Shown: piece by piece, positions 1 through 11,082 of the stretch | How positions within the stretch are numbered: position 1 is the stretch's first letter | How the letters are laid out: every line of letters begins with the position of its first letter | Assembly: GCA_030035585.1 (NCBI GenBank) | Contig: CM057476.1 | Span: 19,452,501-19,516,500 of the forward strand | Source: Dugong dugon | Lineage: Eukaryota; Chordata; Mammalia; Sirenia; Dugongidae | DNA: 64,000 bases | Direction: 5' to 3' | Program-made: the position numbers and the translations under genes | The notes under the pieces: model-generated | Databases searched by the model: none | What the model saw: only the letters and a program-made list of their open reading frames with translations | Told to the model about the DNA's origin: nothing

Positions 1-71
1 CATTCTCACTTGTGTTTGTAGTTGAGGAAGGTGACTAACTTTAAAGAAGCCTCCATGTCTTTTTCTCCCAG

Positions 72-182
72 GTAGCAGAGAAAGTTGGTTTTCCGCTGAT
101 GATCAAAGCTTCTGAAGGCGGCGGAGGGAAAGGAATCCGGAAGGCCGAGAGTCCAGAGGATTTCCCAATTCTTTTTAGACAA
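72..182 (+). CDS. ACACB: ACACB exon 1 of window: ATP-grasp glycine loop
   Basis: Thirty-seven codons, phase 0 at both ends, acceptor cccag and donor gtgagc. It carries [13 protein letters not shown]; the glycine-rich loop GGGGKG (117-134) is the nucleotide-binding loop of the ATP-grasp fold that activates bicarbonate with ATP. About human residues 443-479. A second AG lies 6 nt inside the exon, so a two-codon-shorter variant is possible without loss of frame. Confidence 0.93.
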
Positions 183-204
183 GTGAGCTGTTCTTGTCAT
201 TTTT

Positions 205-600
205 TTTTTTAGTAGACTTTATTTTTAGAGCAGTTTTGGATTTACAGAAAACTTATGCAGAAAGTAGAGTTTCCATATACCCTGTCCTCTCTGCACATCA
301 TTTTTTCCATTAATGTCGTGCATTCCTGTGATATATTTGTTACAAGTGATGAACCAATATTGATACACTGTTATTAACTGAAGTCCACAGTTTACATTAG
401 GGCTCGCTCTTGGTGTTGTACAGCCCTGTGGGTTTTGACAAATGTCGTGTGTCCACCATTATAGTTTCACACAGAATAGTTCACTGCCCTAAAAATGCCC
501 CGCGCTCTACCTATTCATCCCTTCGTCCTCTCTCTGACCCCCTTCATGTCTTTGGGAATTGTTTTTACTCAGTTGTTGGCAACCAGATTATTTCTATTGG
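205..600 (-). repeat. L1M-type 3' UTR fragment
   Basis: Antisense L1 3' sequence with the typical motifs tttacattagggctcgctctt and gggttttgacaaatg. A second copy of the same segment lies at 59100-59670, itself split by another insertion. Confidence 0.65.
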
Positions 601-1624
601 CATTATTTTATAACCATGGAGAAGGCATTTGCAGGAGCTAGATATATCACTGTGATGTATTTTGAAGCAAATATGTGCATTTTTACTCATAGGAATCCAT
701 GATTTGTAATGTTCTCTAAACCATTTCTTTAGAAAATTTGATCTTGTGAATCAGTTGTTTCTAAAAAGATAAATTTCAGAGATCTGGGCTCAAAATATCT
801 ATTTGAGAATGTATTTGCTTATTTGAGGGATGGGAGATGTTATCAATTTTAGTAGTCTTGATATTTTTAAAGTTTCTGTATGATCGTTTTTAATTGTAGG
901 AATTAATTATATATTTCTTTGTAGTTGGTTTTCTACCTTGAAGACATTATATCTACTACATTAGCAATGTTTAAAGAAAAAGAAAACAATTTATCCTGAC
1001 AACCCTCCCATTCTGAATCTGACCATTTTAATATTTCTAGAGTTTTTCTTAGACTTTGTTCATATGTATATTTTACAGAGTTCTATTCAGTCTGCCCAAA
1101 ATTTTGTTTTATAGTTTAAAAAATGTAAATTGTCTCTCATGAACATTTTTGTCGTGTTGTCCCAGTCCTCACATTACTTTGATAAGCTCATAGTGCTCCA
1201 TATGTGACCATATTATTTACCAGCAATCCTTTCCTTTATTGTTAAATGTTTAGCTTGTTTCTGTTTTCATCTGATAAACAATGCTACAATTATACCATAG
1301 TATCATATGGTACTTAATACTATAAAAAATACTTAGCTTTCTTTTTCCTTCTTCTGAATTATGTTTTCAGATAAAGACCTAGGGGAGAAGGACTTAAGTA
1401 AATATACACTTTACATACATTTACAAATACATATCAGTAAATTGTTTTCTAAAAAGTTTGTACCAACTATATATAGCTGTCAGCAATATGTGAGTGTAGG
1501 TGAAGTACCAGTTTAACAACTGTAATGTCTCCATCGAGGTGTATAGATTTTGGGCTAATAGTTTTAGACTTCCAGAAACTGGCAATAATAGCACAGAGTT
1601 CCGACATATCCTTCACCTACTCTA

Positions 1625-1794
1625 TTGCTGTTGAGTCGATTCTGACTCATAGCTACCTTATAGGGTTTCCATGGCTGTAAAGCTTTATGGAAGCAGACTG
1701 CCACGTCTTTTTCCCGTGGAGTGGCTGGTGGATTCGAACTGCTGACCTTTTGGTTAGCAGCTGACCACTTTAACCATTGTGCCACCAGGGCTCC
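1625..1794 (-). repeat. AfroSINE
   Basis: tRNA-derived afrotherian SINE in reverse orientation: gagtcgattctgactcatag at the 3' side of the element and tggttagcag ... gccaccagggctcc for the tRNA-like head. Confidence 0.88.
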
Positions 1795-1875
1795 TTACCC
1801 TTCACCTAGTTTCCTCTAATATTAACATCCTATGTTACTGTATCATATTACATTACTGTGTCACAACTAAGAGAT

Positions 1876-1922
1876 TGTCTTAGGCTGAGTTCTCTAGAGA
1901 AGCAAAATCAGTGAAGCATGTG

Positions 1923-1956
<34 letters not shown>

Positions 1957-2457
1957 TTATCTCAAGGAAATGGCCACACAGTTGTAGAGGCTGGCAAGTC
2001 GCAAATCTGTGGGTCAGGCTGGAGGCTTCTCCTGACTCACATAACTGCAGGGGCTGATGAACCCAAGATATGCAGGTCAGACAACAGGCTGCTGACTCAT
2101 GGGCTGTGGAGGCTGATGGATCCAAGATTGGCAGGCAGTATGGCAGGCTGCTGGCTCAAGTCCCAAGAACTGGAGGTCGGATGATGACAAGCCAGATACA
2201 GGATGTGAAGCAAGCAAAAGCCAGCGAGCTTTGCCAGAACATCCATATGTATTAGATGCAGGCCATACCCCCGAGGAAACTCCTTTTACAACTGATTAGC
2301 TGATCGTATCAGATCACATCGTGGAGGTAATTACATTATATCACAGAATGGAGGATAGCTACATCATTACATACCTGCCAAACTCCATCAAACATAACTG
2401 CCAAAACACTGAAAATCATGGCCCAGTCAAGTTGGCACACAACCTTAACCATAACAC
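1876..2457 (-). mobile_element. LTR-like element with CA microsatellite
   Basis: On the minus strand it runs from tgttatggttaaggttgtg to ctcagcctaagaca, so it begins TG and ends CA as LTRs do. The same family recurs on the + strand at 34513-34745. Class is inferred; no coding region is present. Confidence 0.5.
1924..1955. repeat. (CA)16 microsatellite
   Basis: Uninterrupted CA dinucleotides inside the LTR-like element. Confidence 0.97.
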
Positions 2458-3762
2458 TAATAATCACACATTTCTACTAACTAAACTCCAGACTTTATTT
2501 GGATTTTACTAGTTTTCTCACTAACGATCTCTTTCTGTTCCAGGATTCGGTCCAGGATCCCACGTTGCATTTAGGGGTTGTACAGGTTTTAAACCTTTTG
2601 CTTTTAATTACATGAGTGCTATATGAAAATGTTCTCAATGTAAAAATTCAAACACTCCAGTCATATATTAAGAATAAAAAAGTTCCTTTCTGCCATCACC
2701 TCCCAATCCCCTCCCCCTTTTCGGATGTATCCACCACTAGCAGTTGGGTCTCTGCGGTACTTTGACAATATGTACTTAGACAAAGACATTCATACAATTT
2801 TATTTTATTATTTTTAGCATAAGTTGGACCGTCCCATATTTCACTGCAACTTGCTTTCTTTTACTTAACAATTTTTCTTAGAAATCATTCCATGTGAACA
2901 TGGATTTCTTTAACAATCTCTAGATGACATCCTTATAAAGGAATACATTTCTGCCATTAAAAGGATGAAGTAAGTCTGTCTGTAGGTTCCAACATGAAGA
3001 ACTATCTGAGAGAACGTGTTAAGCTGGAGAAGAAGAGAGCTACAGAATAGCATGTTTTGGTCCCATTTTTGTCTAAAGGAGTGTTCTATGTGTGTATTTC
3101 TGAACCTGTAGAAGAAAACCAAATAGTCTGTGCACCAAACACTTTTTTTTTCTTTTTTAGAGTAACTCTTTTCCTAAGTGATGCCATGAAGAATTCTAAT
3201 TACCATCTACAATTTCATCACTTCATAATAAAGGCATTTAAGACCAAAATGTAGAAAGGCTATAATTTCAGCGTTAAACAAAAATGTAACTTTATCTTTA
3301 AGAAAAGTTCATATATTGTTCTTATTTTCCTCATTTTGCCTCAGAAAGCATTACAGATCACTATACTGTTTGTATAAATAATTGAGAAGTGGCCAAGTAT
3401 CATGTATGTTTAACTATCCAGTGCAAGCTCTATGATTCTATTTTAAAATAATAAATAGCACAGAAAAGAGGAATTTTCCTTTACTTTGAGTTGCATACCA
3501 ACGTCTTAATGACACATTATCTTTAGGAGATGGGATTGTGGGGAAACACCACTTTCTATATTATATATTTTCACAGTGTTTGACTTAAAAACAAAATGAG
3601 GATGTTAGTCTTCAAGAGAAGTAAGACAAAAGGAGAAGAGCAGAGAAATCACTGCAGAGTTCCCTGGCCACATCACGGTGATGTTTCCCACTCTCTCCAG
3701 ATAACCTCCTGCTCCAGCCCTGGTTTCCTAGGGTACAGTGAGCTCCTTCTGCTTCCTCCCAG

Positions 3763-3972
3763 GTGCAGAGCGAGATCCCGGGCTCCCCCGTCTTTCTCAT
3801 GAAGTTGGCCCAGCACGCCCGCCACCTGGAGGTCCAGATTCTCGCTGACCAGTATGGGAATGCTGTATCTCTATTTGGCCGCGACTGCTCCATCCAGCGG
3901 CGGCACCAGAAGATCATTGAGGAGGCCCCGGCCACCATCGCCACCCCGGCTGTGTTTGAGATCATGGAGAAG
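3763..3972 (+). CDS. ACACB: ACACB exon 2: biotin carboxylase core
   Basis: Seventy codons, phase 0 both ends (cccag / gtgggc). Encodes [14 protein letters not shown] followed by [14 protein letters not shown] and [18 protein letters not shown], the conserved ATP-grasp stretch whose HQK segment contacts nucleotide. About human residues 480-549. The last residue, before the junction with Cys of exon 3, reads Lys (AAG). As in exon 1, an AG 6 nt downstream gives a possible in-frame alternative acceptor. Confidence 0.95.
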
Positions 3973-4202
3973 GTGGGCTTCCCAGGGCTGGGAGAGTGAT
4001 TTAGGTTCAGAGTCAGCAAGAGCTTTCTGTGAGTCAGATTTGCCAGAAGGTGGGTGGATGTCCAAGAAGAGGCCCATCCATCATAGAGATGGTTTCAGCA
4101 TTGCATGGGTATATTGGAGTAGCTGATCTATGGGGACTCAAACTATTTTACACATAGCTGGTCTGCAGTATGCATTTGTTGAGGCAACTAATAAGCCATT
4201 GT

Positions 4203-4683
4203 CTTAGTTACCTAGTGCTGCTGTAACAGAAATACCACAAGTGGATGCCTTCAAGAACAGGAAGCTATTGTCTCACAGTTTTGCAGGCAGAAGTCCAAAT
4301 CAGGACTTTGGCTCTAGGGGAGGGTCCTTCTTTGTCATTAGCCCCAGGCATTCCTTGACTGCTCGTAGATGTGTCTTTTGTTGTTGTTGTTTTTTGTTTA
4401 GAATATACACAGCAAAACATATCAGTTCAACAGTTTCTAGGTGTTCAGTTCAGCAACATTGTAGATGAATCTTCAGGTGGCCTCAGTCTTTTACCTGTGT
4501 GTGTCTGTGTCTGTTCTGCTCTTTTTATAAGACACCACTCAGATGGGATTAGGTTTAGGACCCTGACATGACCTCATTGACATTAAAAAAAACCTATATT
4601 CCCAAACAAGGTCACATTCACAGGTACAGGGGTCAGGACTTCAACATATACTTTTGGGGACACCATTCAATCCATAACCATCA
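4203..4683 (-). mobile_element. MaLR-like LTR, split by L1 fragment
   Basis: Reverse of the elements at 39532-40066: minus strand starts ttatggattgaatggtgtcc and ends gtaactaagaca. It is interrupted at about 4378-4483 by an antisense L1 3' end containing gaatatacacagcaaaacat. Confidence 0.7.
4378..4483 (-). repeat. Afrotherian-type L1 3' end
   Basis: Short poly-T-led antisense fragment (gaatatacacagcaaaacat ... caacagtttctaggtg) nested in the LTR. Confidence 0.65.
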
Positions 4684-4753
4684 TCATTTAAACTTACCCA
4701 AGAACGCTGCTGGAAACCTCTTGCAAGGCCTTCTGTCCCTGTTTTCTTTGCAG

Positions 4754-4924
4754 TGTGCTGTCCGCCTGGCCAAGACTGTGGGTTATGTGAGCGCCGGGAC
4801 GGTTGAGTACCTCTATAGCCAGGACGGCAGCTTCCACTTCCTGGAGCTGAATCCCCGCCTGCAGGTAGAACATCCCTGCACAGAAATGATCGCCGACGTC
4901 AACCTGCCGGCTGCCCAGCTGCAG
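4754..4924 (+). CDS. ACACB: ACACB exon 3: metal ligands and catalytic Arg
   Basis: Fifty-seven codons (tttgcag / gtgagg), phase 0. Contains [18 protein letters not shown] and [17 protein letters not shown]. The Glu of TVEY, the Glu and Asn of ELNP and the Arg of NPR (codon 4856-4858) are the metal ligands and catalytic arginine of biotin carboxylase (family knowledge; human ACC2 Arg584 by my offset). All are intact, which supports a functional enzyme. About human residues 550-606. Confidence 0.96.
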
Positions 4925-5164
4925 GTGAGGAAATAGGCTTCAGGCTCATGGCAGGAGGCCGTGTCTCTGGTCCAGCTCATCTCTTGGCTGGTTGTCCCTG
5001 GGGAAGGACTGTTTGGATGTGTGAGTTGCATTGAGAACCTCACAAGCCGAGAACCTTCCGTTAAGTGGTTTCTCACCTTTGCCTGGCCATAGAGCCCTTT
5101 GAGAAACTGGTAAAAGCTGTGGACCTTCTCCTCGGAAAAAACACATTTTATCTAATTTCAGGGC

Positions 5165-5300
5165 ACTGGTGCAGGGGTTAAGAGCTTGGTTGCTAACCAA
5201 AAGGTTGGCAGTTTGAATCCACCAGCTGATCCTTGGAAACCCTATGGGGGAGTTCTACTGTGTTGGAATTGACAGTAACGGGTTTGGTTTTGGTTGGATG
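5165..5300 (+). repeat. AfroSINE, short form
   Basis: Sense copy: ggttaagagc ... ctaaccaaaaggttggcag ... ggaaaccctatgggggagtt, lacking the central 45-nt block. Confidence 0.85.
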
Positions 5301-5365
5301 TGGACCCCCAGAAACCCATAGACACAGAACAGTGTTTCTCAACTTTTTTTTTATTGTTGCCCCCT

Positions 5366-5563
5366 GGAGTCCCTGGGTCACACAAATGATGAAACACTTG
5401 GCTACTAACTGGGAAGTTGGCAGTTCAAATCCACCCAGGGGCACCTTGGAGGAAAGGGCTGCCTATCTGCTTCTGAAAGATCACAGCCATTGAAAACCCT
5501 ATGGTGTGCAGCTCTACTCTGACACACATGGTGCTGCCATGTGTTGACTCAGTGGCAGCTGGT
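5366..5563 (+). repeat. AfroSINE, long form
   Basis: Sense copy with the central block (ctgcttctgaaagatcacag) and the ctactctgacacacatgg 3' part. Confidence 0.8.
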
Positions 5564-5757
5564 GTGTTTTTTTGTAAGAAGCCTTTTAAGACATTTTTCT
5601 CCTAATTCCTGCCACAGATGTACTGGATGTCTGCTTATGTACTTTTTGGCTCTGCCTTTTGGGAGATGGTTTGAACCCTCATGATACTTTACCTCTGAAT
5701 ATTTCGGTGTAAGTATCTCCTGAGAACAAGGGCATTCTGCTCCATTAAACCAAAACC

Positions 5758-5907
5758 CGTTGCTGTTGAGTTGATTGCAACACGTAATGACCCCATAGGA
5801 CAGACTAGAACTCCCCCATAGGGTTTCCAAGGAACGACTGGAGGATTCGAACTGCCAGCCTTTTGGTTAGCAACCAAGCTCTTAACCACTGCACTACCGG
5901 GGCTCCT
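5758..5907 (-). repeat. AfroSINE, short form
   Basis: Reverse copy; ccttttggttagcaaccaag ... ctaccggggctcc marks the tRNA head. Confidence 0.88.
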
Positions 5908-6489
5908 CTGCTTCTTTACCACAACATAATTACTACACTCAGGAAATAGAGCATTGATACCACATATTTATCTAATATACCATCCATGTTAAAAATTTCC
6001 TAGTTGTCACAATAATGTCCCTTTATAGCTAGTTTCTTTTTTTTTTAAGCCAAGATCTAATCAAGGATCACACATGCCATTCATTGTCATATCTCTTAGT
6101 CTCTTTAATCTTGAACAGTTCCCCAGTCTGTTTATTTTTTTATTCTTGACATTGACATTTCAATTCCGAGCAGAGCATCCTTTGATATGAATTTGTCTAA
6201 TTGTTTCTTCCTGATTAGATTCACGTTAAATATTTTGGCAGAACATTACACCAGTGATGTCATGTCCTTCATCAGATCAGGAGGCACAGAATGTCAATTT
6301 GTCTCTGTATTGCTGACGTTTAAGTTGATCATTTGGTTAAGCTGACGTCCATAATTGTCTCTTTTTGGCTCGTTCTTCAAGCCCAGCTTTCTCTGTGCCC
6401 TTCACACGACCTTCTTTAACTCTCCAGCTAGACACACTTCCTCCTCCTCACCTTCCATAGCACTAATGATCTTTAGCTTTTATTGAACA

Positions 6490-6850
6490 TATTTTTTACA
6501 GCTTTATTGAGATATTATTTACATACCATAAAATTCACCTAAGTGTACAATTTAATGATTTTTGGTAAATATGCAAATTTGTGCAACCATCATCACAATC
6601 CAATTTTGTGACATTCCCATGGCCCCCCAAAAGATCCCTCATGCCCGTTTGTAGTCACTCTCCATTCTTACCCCAACTCCAGGCAACCACCAGTCTGCTT
6701 TCTGTCTATAGTTTTGTCTTTCCTGGACATTTCACGTAAGTGGAATCGTACAACCTGGGATCTTTTGTGCCTGCCTTCTTTCATTTAGCATATTGTTTTG
6801 GAGGTTCATAAATGCTGTGTTGTTGTTATGAACACACATTTTCTTGTGAC
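6490..6850 (-). repeat. L1 3' UTR
   Basis: Antisense L1: tgtgcaaccatcatcacaat, ggcaaccaccagtctgcttt and cacgtaagtggaatcgtaca in the order expected for an old L1 3' end. Confidence 0.8.
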
Positions 6851-7104
6851 GTGATGTTGTTTCATGAATGTCGCTTGTTTCCCCAGTTACACTTTGAGCT
6901 CCCTGGGCCTGTCTGCTTTTTGGCTTTTTCTTTCTCTGTCTCTCTGGCCACACTATAGCACACTCTTGTACACATAGTAAGTGTCAGCATATCTGAAACA
7001 ATGTATTGAGCTCCTTCCTACATTGCATCTAACACTGTGCTTGGCATTTTGGGACTGGCATTCTAGCGGGCCTGACAGTCTGTGGATGCATTTCTTATTT
7101 TTAG

Positions 7105-7266
7105 ATTGCCATGGGCGTGCCACTGCACCGGCTGAAGGATATCCGGCTTTTGTATGGAGAGTCGCCATGGGGGGTGACACCTGTTTCTTTTGAGACCCCT
7201 GCCAACCCTCCCCTGGCCCGAGGCCATGTCATTGCTGCCAGAATCACCAGTGAAAACCCAGATGAG
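7105..7266 (+). CDS. ACACB: ACACB exon 4, followed by a GC donor
   Basis: Fifty-four codons (tttttag acceptor), phase 0. It begins [20 protein letters not shown], the ACC2 form of this segment, and ends [14 protein letters not shown]. The donor is GAG|GCAAGT, a non-canonical GC donor with otherwise perfect consensus. The nearest GT is 4 nt further on and would shift the frame, while joining at GC gives NPDE-GFKPSSG, the conserved family sequence. About human residues 607-660. Confidence 0.95.
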
Positions 7267-7689
7267 GCAAGTTATGGGGGCCCCTGCACTGCCACCGTCT
7301 CAAATCTCCCAGCTTGGGGCAGACCCTGGATGTTAGCCTTGAAGGACACACCCAGTTGTCTAGACCTCTCAGTTTACAGATGGGGAGACTGAGATGCAGG
7401 AGGGGATGAGTCACAGTGTATTGGAGGTGTAGTATCACAAATCCCCTTGTGTATCTCATTGCTTATTTTTATGACAACGCTACCTCTGTAAATCCCTGCT
7501 TTACAGCTGAGAAGCTGCAGTACCTTGTCTAACGTCTCCTACCTGGGACCTGCCGAAGCTGTGACTGAGCCCAATCGGTGGACTCTAAAGGTCATATCTG
7601 TCCACTGCATCATGGTCCATCTTTGGGATGAGTGGCCAGGTTTAAAACCCAGGTCCTTGGATTTCTGGCCCCACTCATTTAAAACAATT

Positions 7690-8145
7690 TTTTTTCTAAA
7701 TTTTATTGTTGTTACTGAGAATATACACAGCAAAATATACACCAGTTCAACAGTTTTTACATGTATAGTTCAGTGACATTGCTTACATTCTTCGAGTTCT
7801 GTGACCTTTCTCACCGTTCTTTTCTGAGTTGTTCCTCCCTCATTGATATAAATTTGCTGCCCCTAAGCTTCCTATCTAATCTTTCGAGTTGCTGTTGTCA
7901 ATTTATTCCTACATAGATAGAGCTTAAAAGAGCATAATGCTCAAGGCAGACATTATTTATTAGTTAAGCTGAACTATTGTTTGGTTTTAAGAAGACTTCA
8001 GGGGATATTTTTAGTTTAAGGTTTAAAGATTGTCTCAGGGCAATAGATGCGGGAGTTCATCTACCCTCCCTGGCTCCAGGAAGTCTGGATTCCATGAGAA
8101 TTTGAAATTCTGTCCTGTGGCTCCACTCATTTTTTGCTGCAGTAT
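7690..8145 (-). repeat. Afrotherian-type L1 3' end
   Basis: Antisense copy: gagaatatacacagcaaaat, tttcgagttgctgttgtcaa and gggcaatagatgcggg, shared with 12880-13620. The resemblance to L1 3' UTRs (poly-T start, acagttcagtgacatt motif) is my basis for class. Confidence 0.65.
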
Positions 8146-8340
8146 AAGTAGAGGCTGGCCTGGCACAGGGAGCTCCTTTGTGACTTGGACTTCACTTTTG
8201 TTTTAATGAACCAACTGACGTCTATCACAGTTTCCATGGTTACTAACAGTCGGTTGTTACAGGACTCAGTAATCTACTGCAAGCTAATTGTTTATTATAT
8301 TCGTTATTCATTTAAAAGAAACTTGGAGTAAGAGAGTTGT

Positions 8341-8364
8341 CCCCCCACCCCCACCCCCACCCCC
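8341..8364. repeat. (CCCCCA)n run
   Basis: Four C-rich units ending cccccg. Confidence 0.9.
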
Positions 8365-8789
8365 GTTTAATGAAAGAATTTTAAGCCATAGTACTGTATC
8401 AGTTTAGAGTCTTTGGCTGTGAGGAAGAAGCTGACTCTGGTAGATATTTGTTCACAGGTGCCTGGGAGAATGGAGAACCAGGTTTGGAAGCAGCATGGCG
8501 CCTGGGACTCAACATTTCTCTCCTTCAGGCTCCTCTGCCAAACGAGTGTGCTCCATCACTCTGTTCAAGAGTGCTAACCCTAGAGAGAAGGTCCATGTCT
8601 ACCCACCCTTACCAAAACCTTACTAAGGGTGGGTGGGCCATCCCCCCAAAGGAATCAGATGTGTATTAGGAGCAGCCTGGGTGCTGGGAAGCTGGGCAGC
8701 AGCAAGGGCCCCCCAAGGGCTCCCTGGGTTTCTTTACCTGCTAGTATTTTCATAATTCAGAATTAGAAATCTGCCCACTCTTCACTTTT

Positions 8790-9020
8790 TTTTTTTTTTA
8801 ATATTTTAAATTGGGTCTAAGGTCAGAGTTTACACAGCAGATTAGGTTCCCATTTAACAATTTCTACATAAGTTATTCCGTGATATTGGTTACATTTTTC
8901 ACAGTGTGTCATCGTTCTCATTCATTCTGTTCTGGTTGTACCATTTCCAGTACTCTAGTCTCCCTGCCCCCTTACCTTCTCATCTTTGCTTTATAGTAGT
9001 TTTTGACCATTTGGTCTCCT
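8790..9020 (-). repeat. L1-like 3' end
   Basis: Same family as 26287-26878, 58500-59025 and 63111-63480 (gtttacacagcagattaggt, ttccagtactctagt). Directly abuts the following AfroSINE. Confidence 0.65.
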
Positions 9021-9027
9021 ATACCCA

Positions 9028-9204
9028 CCCCACAGCCATCGAGTCGATTCCAACTCATAGAGACCCCAGAGAGTTTCGAAGGCTGTAAATCCCTACGGAA
9101 GCAGACTGCCACATCTTTTTTCCCGTGGAGCCACTGGTGATTTCAAACTGCCAACCTTTTGGTTAGCAGTTGACCACTTTAATCACTGTGCCACCAGGGC
9201 TCCT
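9028..9204 (-). repeat. AfroSINE
   Basis: Reverse copy with cagccatcgagtcgattcca and ggttagcagttgaccactt ... gccaccagggctcc. Confidence 0.87.
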
Positions 9205-9213
9205 TTAATCATA

Positions 9214-9516
9214 CTCTTCACTTAAAAAAAATTTTTTTTATTGTGGTGAAATACATATAACAAAACATTTGCTATTTCAGCCATTTTTAATGGACAATTC
9301 AGTGACATTAGTTACCTTCACTATGTTGTACACCCATCACCACCCTCCATTTCCAATTTCTTCATCACCCTCACTACTCTTCACTTTTATTTAAACTTTT
9401 TATTGTATCAAATGTGTAAAATGTCAAACGTATAAAATCGGAATAGTATCATGAACCCCTGGGACCTTCACCCAGCTCCAGCAGTTACCAGCCTTCTCCT
9501 ACATTAGATCTGCACC
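9214..9516 (+). repeat. Inverted duplication, left arm
   Basis: From ctcttcacttaaaaaaa to ttagatctgcacc. Its reverse complement recurs at 10384-10685 with only scattered differences. The first half is antisense L1-3'-like sequence. Confidence 0.93.
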
Positions 9517-9534
9517 TACTGCTCCTGCCCCCAA

Positions 9535-9795
9535 ATCTTTTTTTTATTTTATTTTAATTGTGGTAAAAATATATATAACAAAACTTTTGCCAATTCGTCA
9601 TTTTTTACGTGTACAATTCAGTGACATTGATGACATTCCTTATTTTGTGCAGACTTCACCACTGTCCTTTTCCAGATTATTTCACCGCCATTAACAGAAG
9701 CCCAATGGCCCCTGAGCAATGATTCTGCCTTTTCTCCTCCCTCCCACTGTTGGTGCCACTAATAAGCTTTGGTCTCTATGCAAATCGGTTGTTAT
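9535..9795 (-). repeat. L1 3' UTR
   Basis: Antisense: attgtggtaaaaatatatat, acaattcagtgacattgatg, ctttggtctctatgcaaatc. Confidence 0.75.
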
Positions 9796-9825
9796 TTTTT
9801 AAGGTAAAAATTACGTAGATTGAAG

Positions 9826-10020
9826 TACAGGCAGTCCCTGGATTAGGAATGATTTTCATTCCTAAGTATGTCTTTAAGTTGAATTTGTACCCAAGTCGGA
9901 ACAGTTAGATATGGTTCATAGAGGGGCGGATGACCCAGTAAGCAAGGTAAGCACAGGCTTACTTGTGCTTACTTACTAATACTCGCTTACAGGGTTATCC
10001 GCCCTTGTCAGGGACTGTAA
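9826..10020. repeat. Small MITE-like element with palindromic core
   Basis: Bounded by tacaggcagtccctgg and, inverted, cagggactgtaa. The interior holds gggcggatgaccc paired with gggttatccgccc around a GTAAGCAAGGTAAGCAC stem. Looks like a non-autonomous mariner/Tigger-type MITE; class uncertain. Confidence 0.5.
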
Positions 10021-10148
10021 ATTTGAAAAGAGGCTTTGATTCTGTAGGAAGGTGCTGTGGGGCTTGGAGAGAGATACTAGCCATACTTAGAAGCAGGATA
10101 TTTGATGTGGTGAAAAAATGTGAAATTGTTCACTACAGATGATCTGGT

Positions 10149-10179
10149 AAGCAAGGTAAGCACTGTGCTTACCTTGCTT
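10149..10179. repeat. 31-bp near-perfect palindrome
   Basis: aagcaaggtaagcac, a single t, then its exact reverse complement. The same stem sequence occurs in the MITE-like element 200 nt upstream. Confidence 0.95.
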
Positions 10180-10208
10180 GTTGAATAATACACCCTTGGG
10201 TTCATATC

Positions 10209-10370
10209 GGAGCCTTGGTGGTGCAGTGGTGAAGAGCTACAACGGCAGCTGACCAAAAGGTCGGCAGTTCGAATTTGCCAGCCACTCCTTGGAAATCATA
10301 TGGGGTAGTTCTACTCTGTCCTTTAGGGTCACTAAGAGTCAGAATCGACTCGATGGCAACAGGTTTGGTG
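10209..10370 (+). repeat. AfroSINE, short form
   Basis: ggagccttggtggtgcagtg ... gaccaaaaggtcggcagttc ... gagtcagaatcgactcgatg. Confidence 0.9.
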
Positions 10371-10383
10371 GTCAGGCATAGTC

Positions 10384-10685
10384 GGTGCCGATCTAATGTA
10401 GGAGAAGGCTGGTAACTGCTGGAGCTGGGTGAAGGTCCCAGGGGTTCATGATACTATTCTGATTTTATACATTTGACATTTTACACATTTGATACAATAA
10501 AAAGTTTAAATAAAAGTGAAGAATAGTAAGGGTGATGAAAAAATTGGAAATGGAGGGTGGTGATGGGTGTACAACATAGTGAAGGTAACTAAATGTCACT
10601 GAATTGTCCATTAAAAATGGCTGAAATGGCAAATGTTTTGTTATATATATTTTACCACAATAAAAAAATTTTTTTAAGTGAAGAG
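10384..10685 (-). repeat. Inverted duplication, right arm
   Basis: Reverse complement of 9214-9516 (ggtgccgatctaatgtagga ... tttaagtgaagag). About 867 nt separate the arms. Confidence 0.93.
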
Positions 10686-10897
10686 CGTGGGTTGTACATA
10701 AGCTGGGGACTGCTTGTACTCATACAGATGCACCCACTACATATACCCACACCCCTATCAAAAAACATGAATGTTTTACTGATCACCTACAACATGGGCT
10801 ACTGGGCCTTGTCTGCTGTTTTTTTTTTTTTTTTTTTTTCTTTTTTGAACCCTACGCTTCTGATTGTGGGTAGGGGTTTTTAGGTTTCCTGGTAATC

Positions 10898-11050
10898 AGT
10901 TTTTTTTTAACTTTATTGTGGTAAGATATATGTAACAAAAAGTTAGCCATTTTAACCATTCGTAAGTATATAATTCATGACATTAATTACATTCACCATA
11001 TTGTGCAGTCATCACAATGGTCTATTTCCACAAGTTTTCCTCACCTTCTG
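10898..11050 (-). repeat. L1 3' UTR
   Basis: Antisense: ctttattgtggtaagatata, gccattttaaccattcgtaa, cagtcatcacaatgg. Confidence 0.72.
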
Positions 11051-11082
11051 GGACTTAATTTTGATGAGACTGTATCTGGAGG

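Larger units (their letters stand above)
183..3762 (+). other. Intron 1
   Basis: Holds an antisense L1 3' fragment (about 205-600), an AfroSINE (1625-1794), an LTR-like element with a CA tract (1876-2457), and decayed, mostly AT-rich sequence (600-1620 and 2460-3760) in which I recognise no family with confidence. Confidence 0.7.
3973..4753 (+). other. Intron 2
   Basis: Unique sequence to about 4200, then a MaLR-like LTR interrupted by a short L1 3' fragment, then the polypyrimidine tract of exon 3. Confidence 0.75.
4925..7104 (+). other. Intron 3
   Basis: Three AfroSINEs (5165-5300, 5366-5563, 5758-5907), an old L1-like stretch (5940-6480) and an antisense L1 3' UTR (6490-6850). The last 250 nt before exon 4 look unique. 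Confidence 0.75.

Noticed and set aside
10209..10280. tRNA genes suggested by tRNA-like heads
   Set aside because: These are SINE heads: multiple dispersed, diverged copies each followed by the AfroSINE body, no intact acceptor stem.
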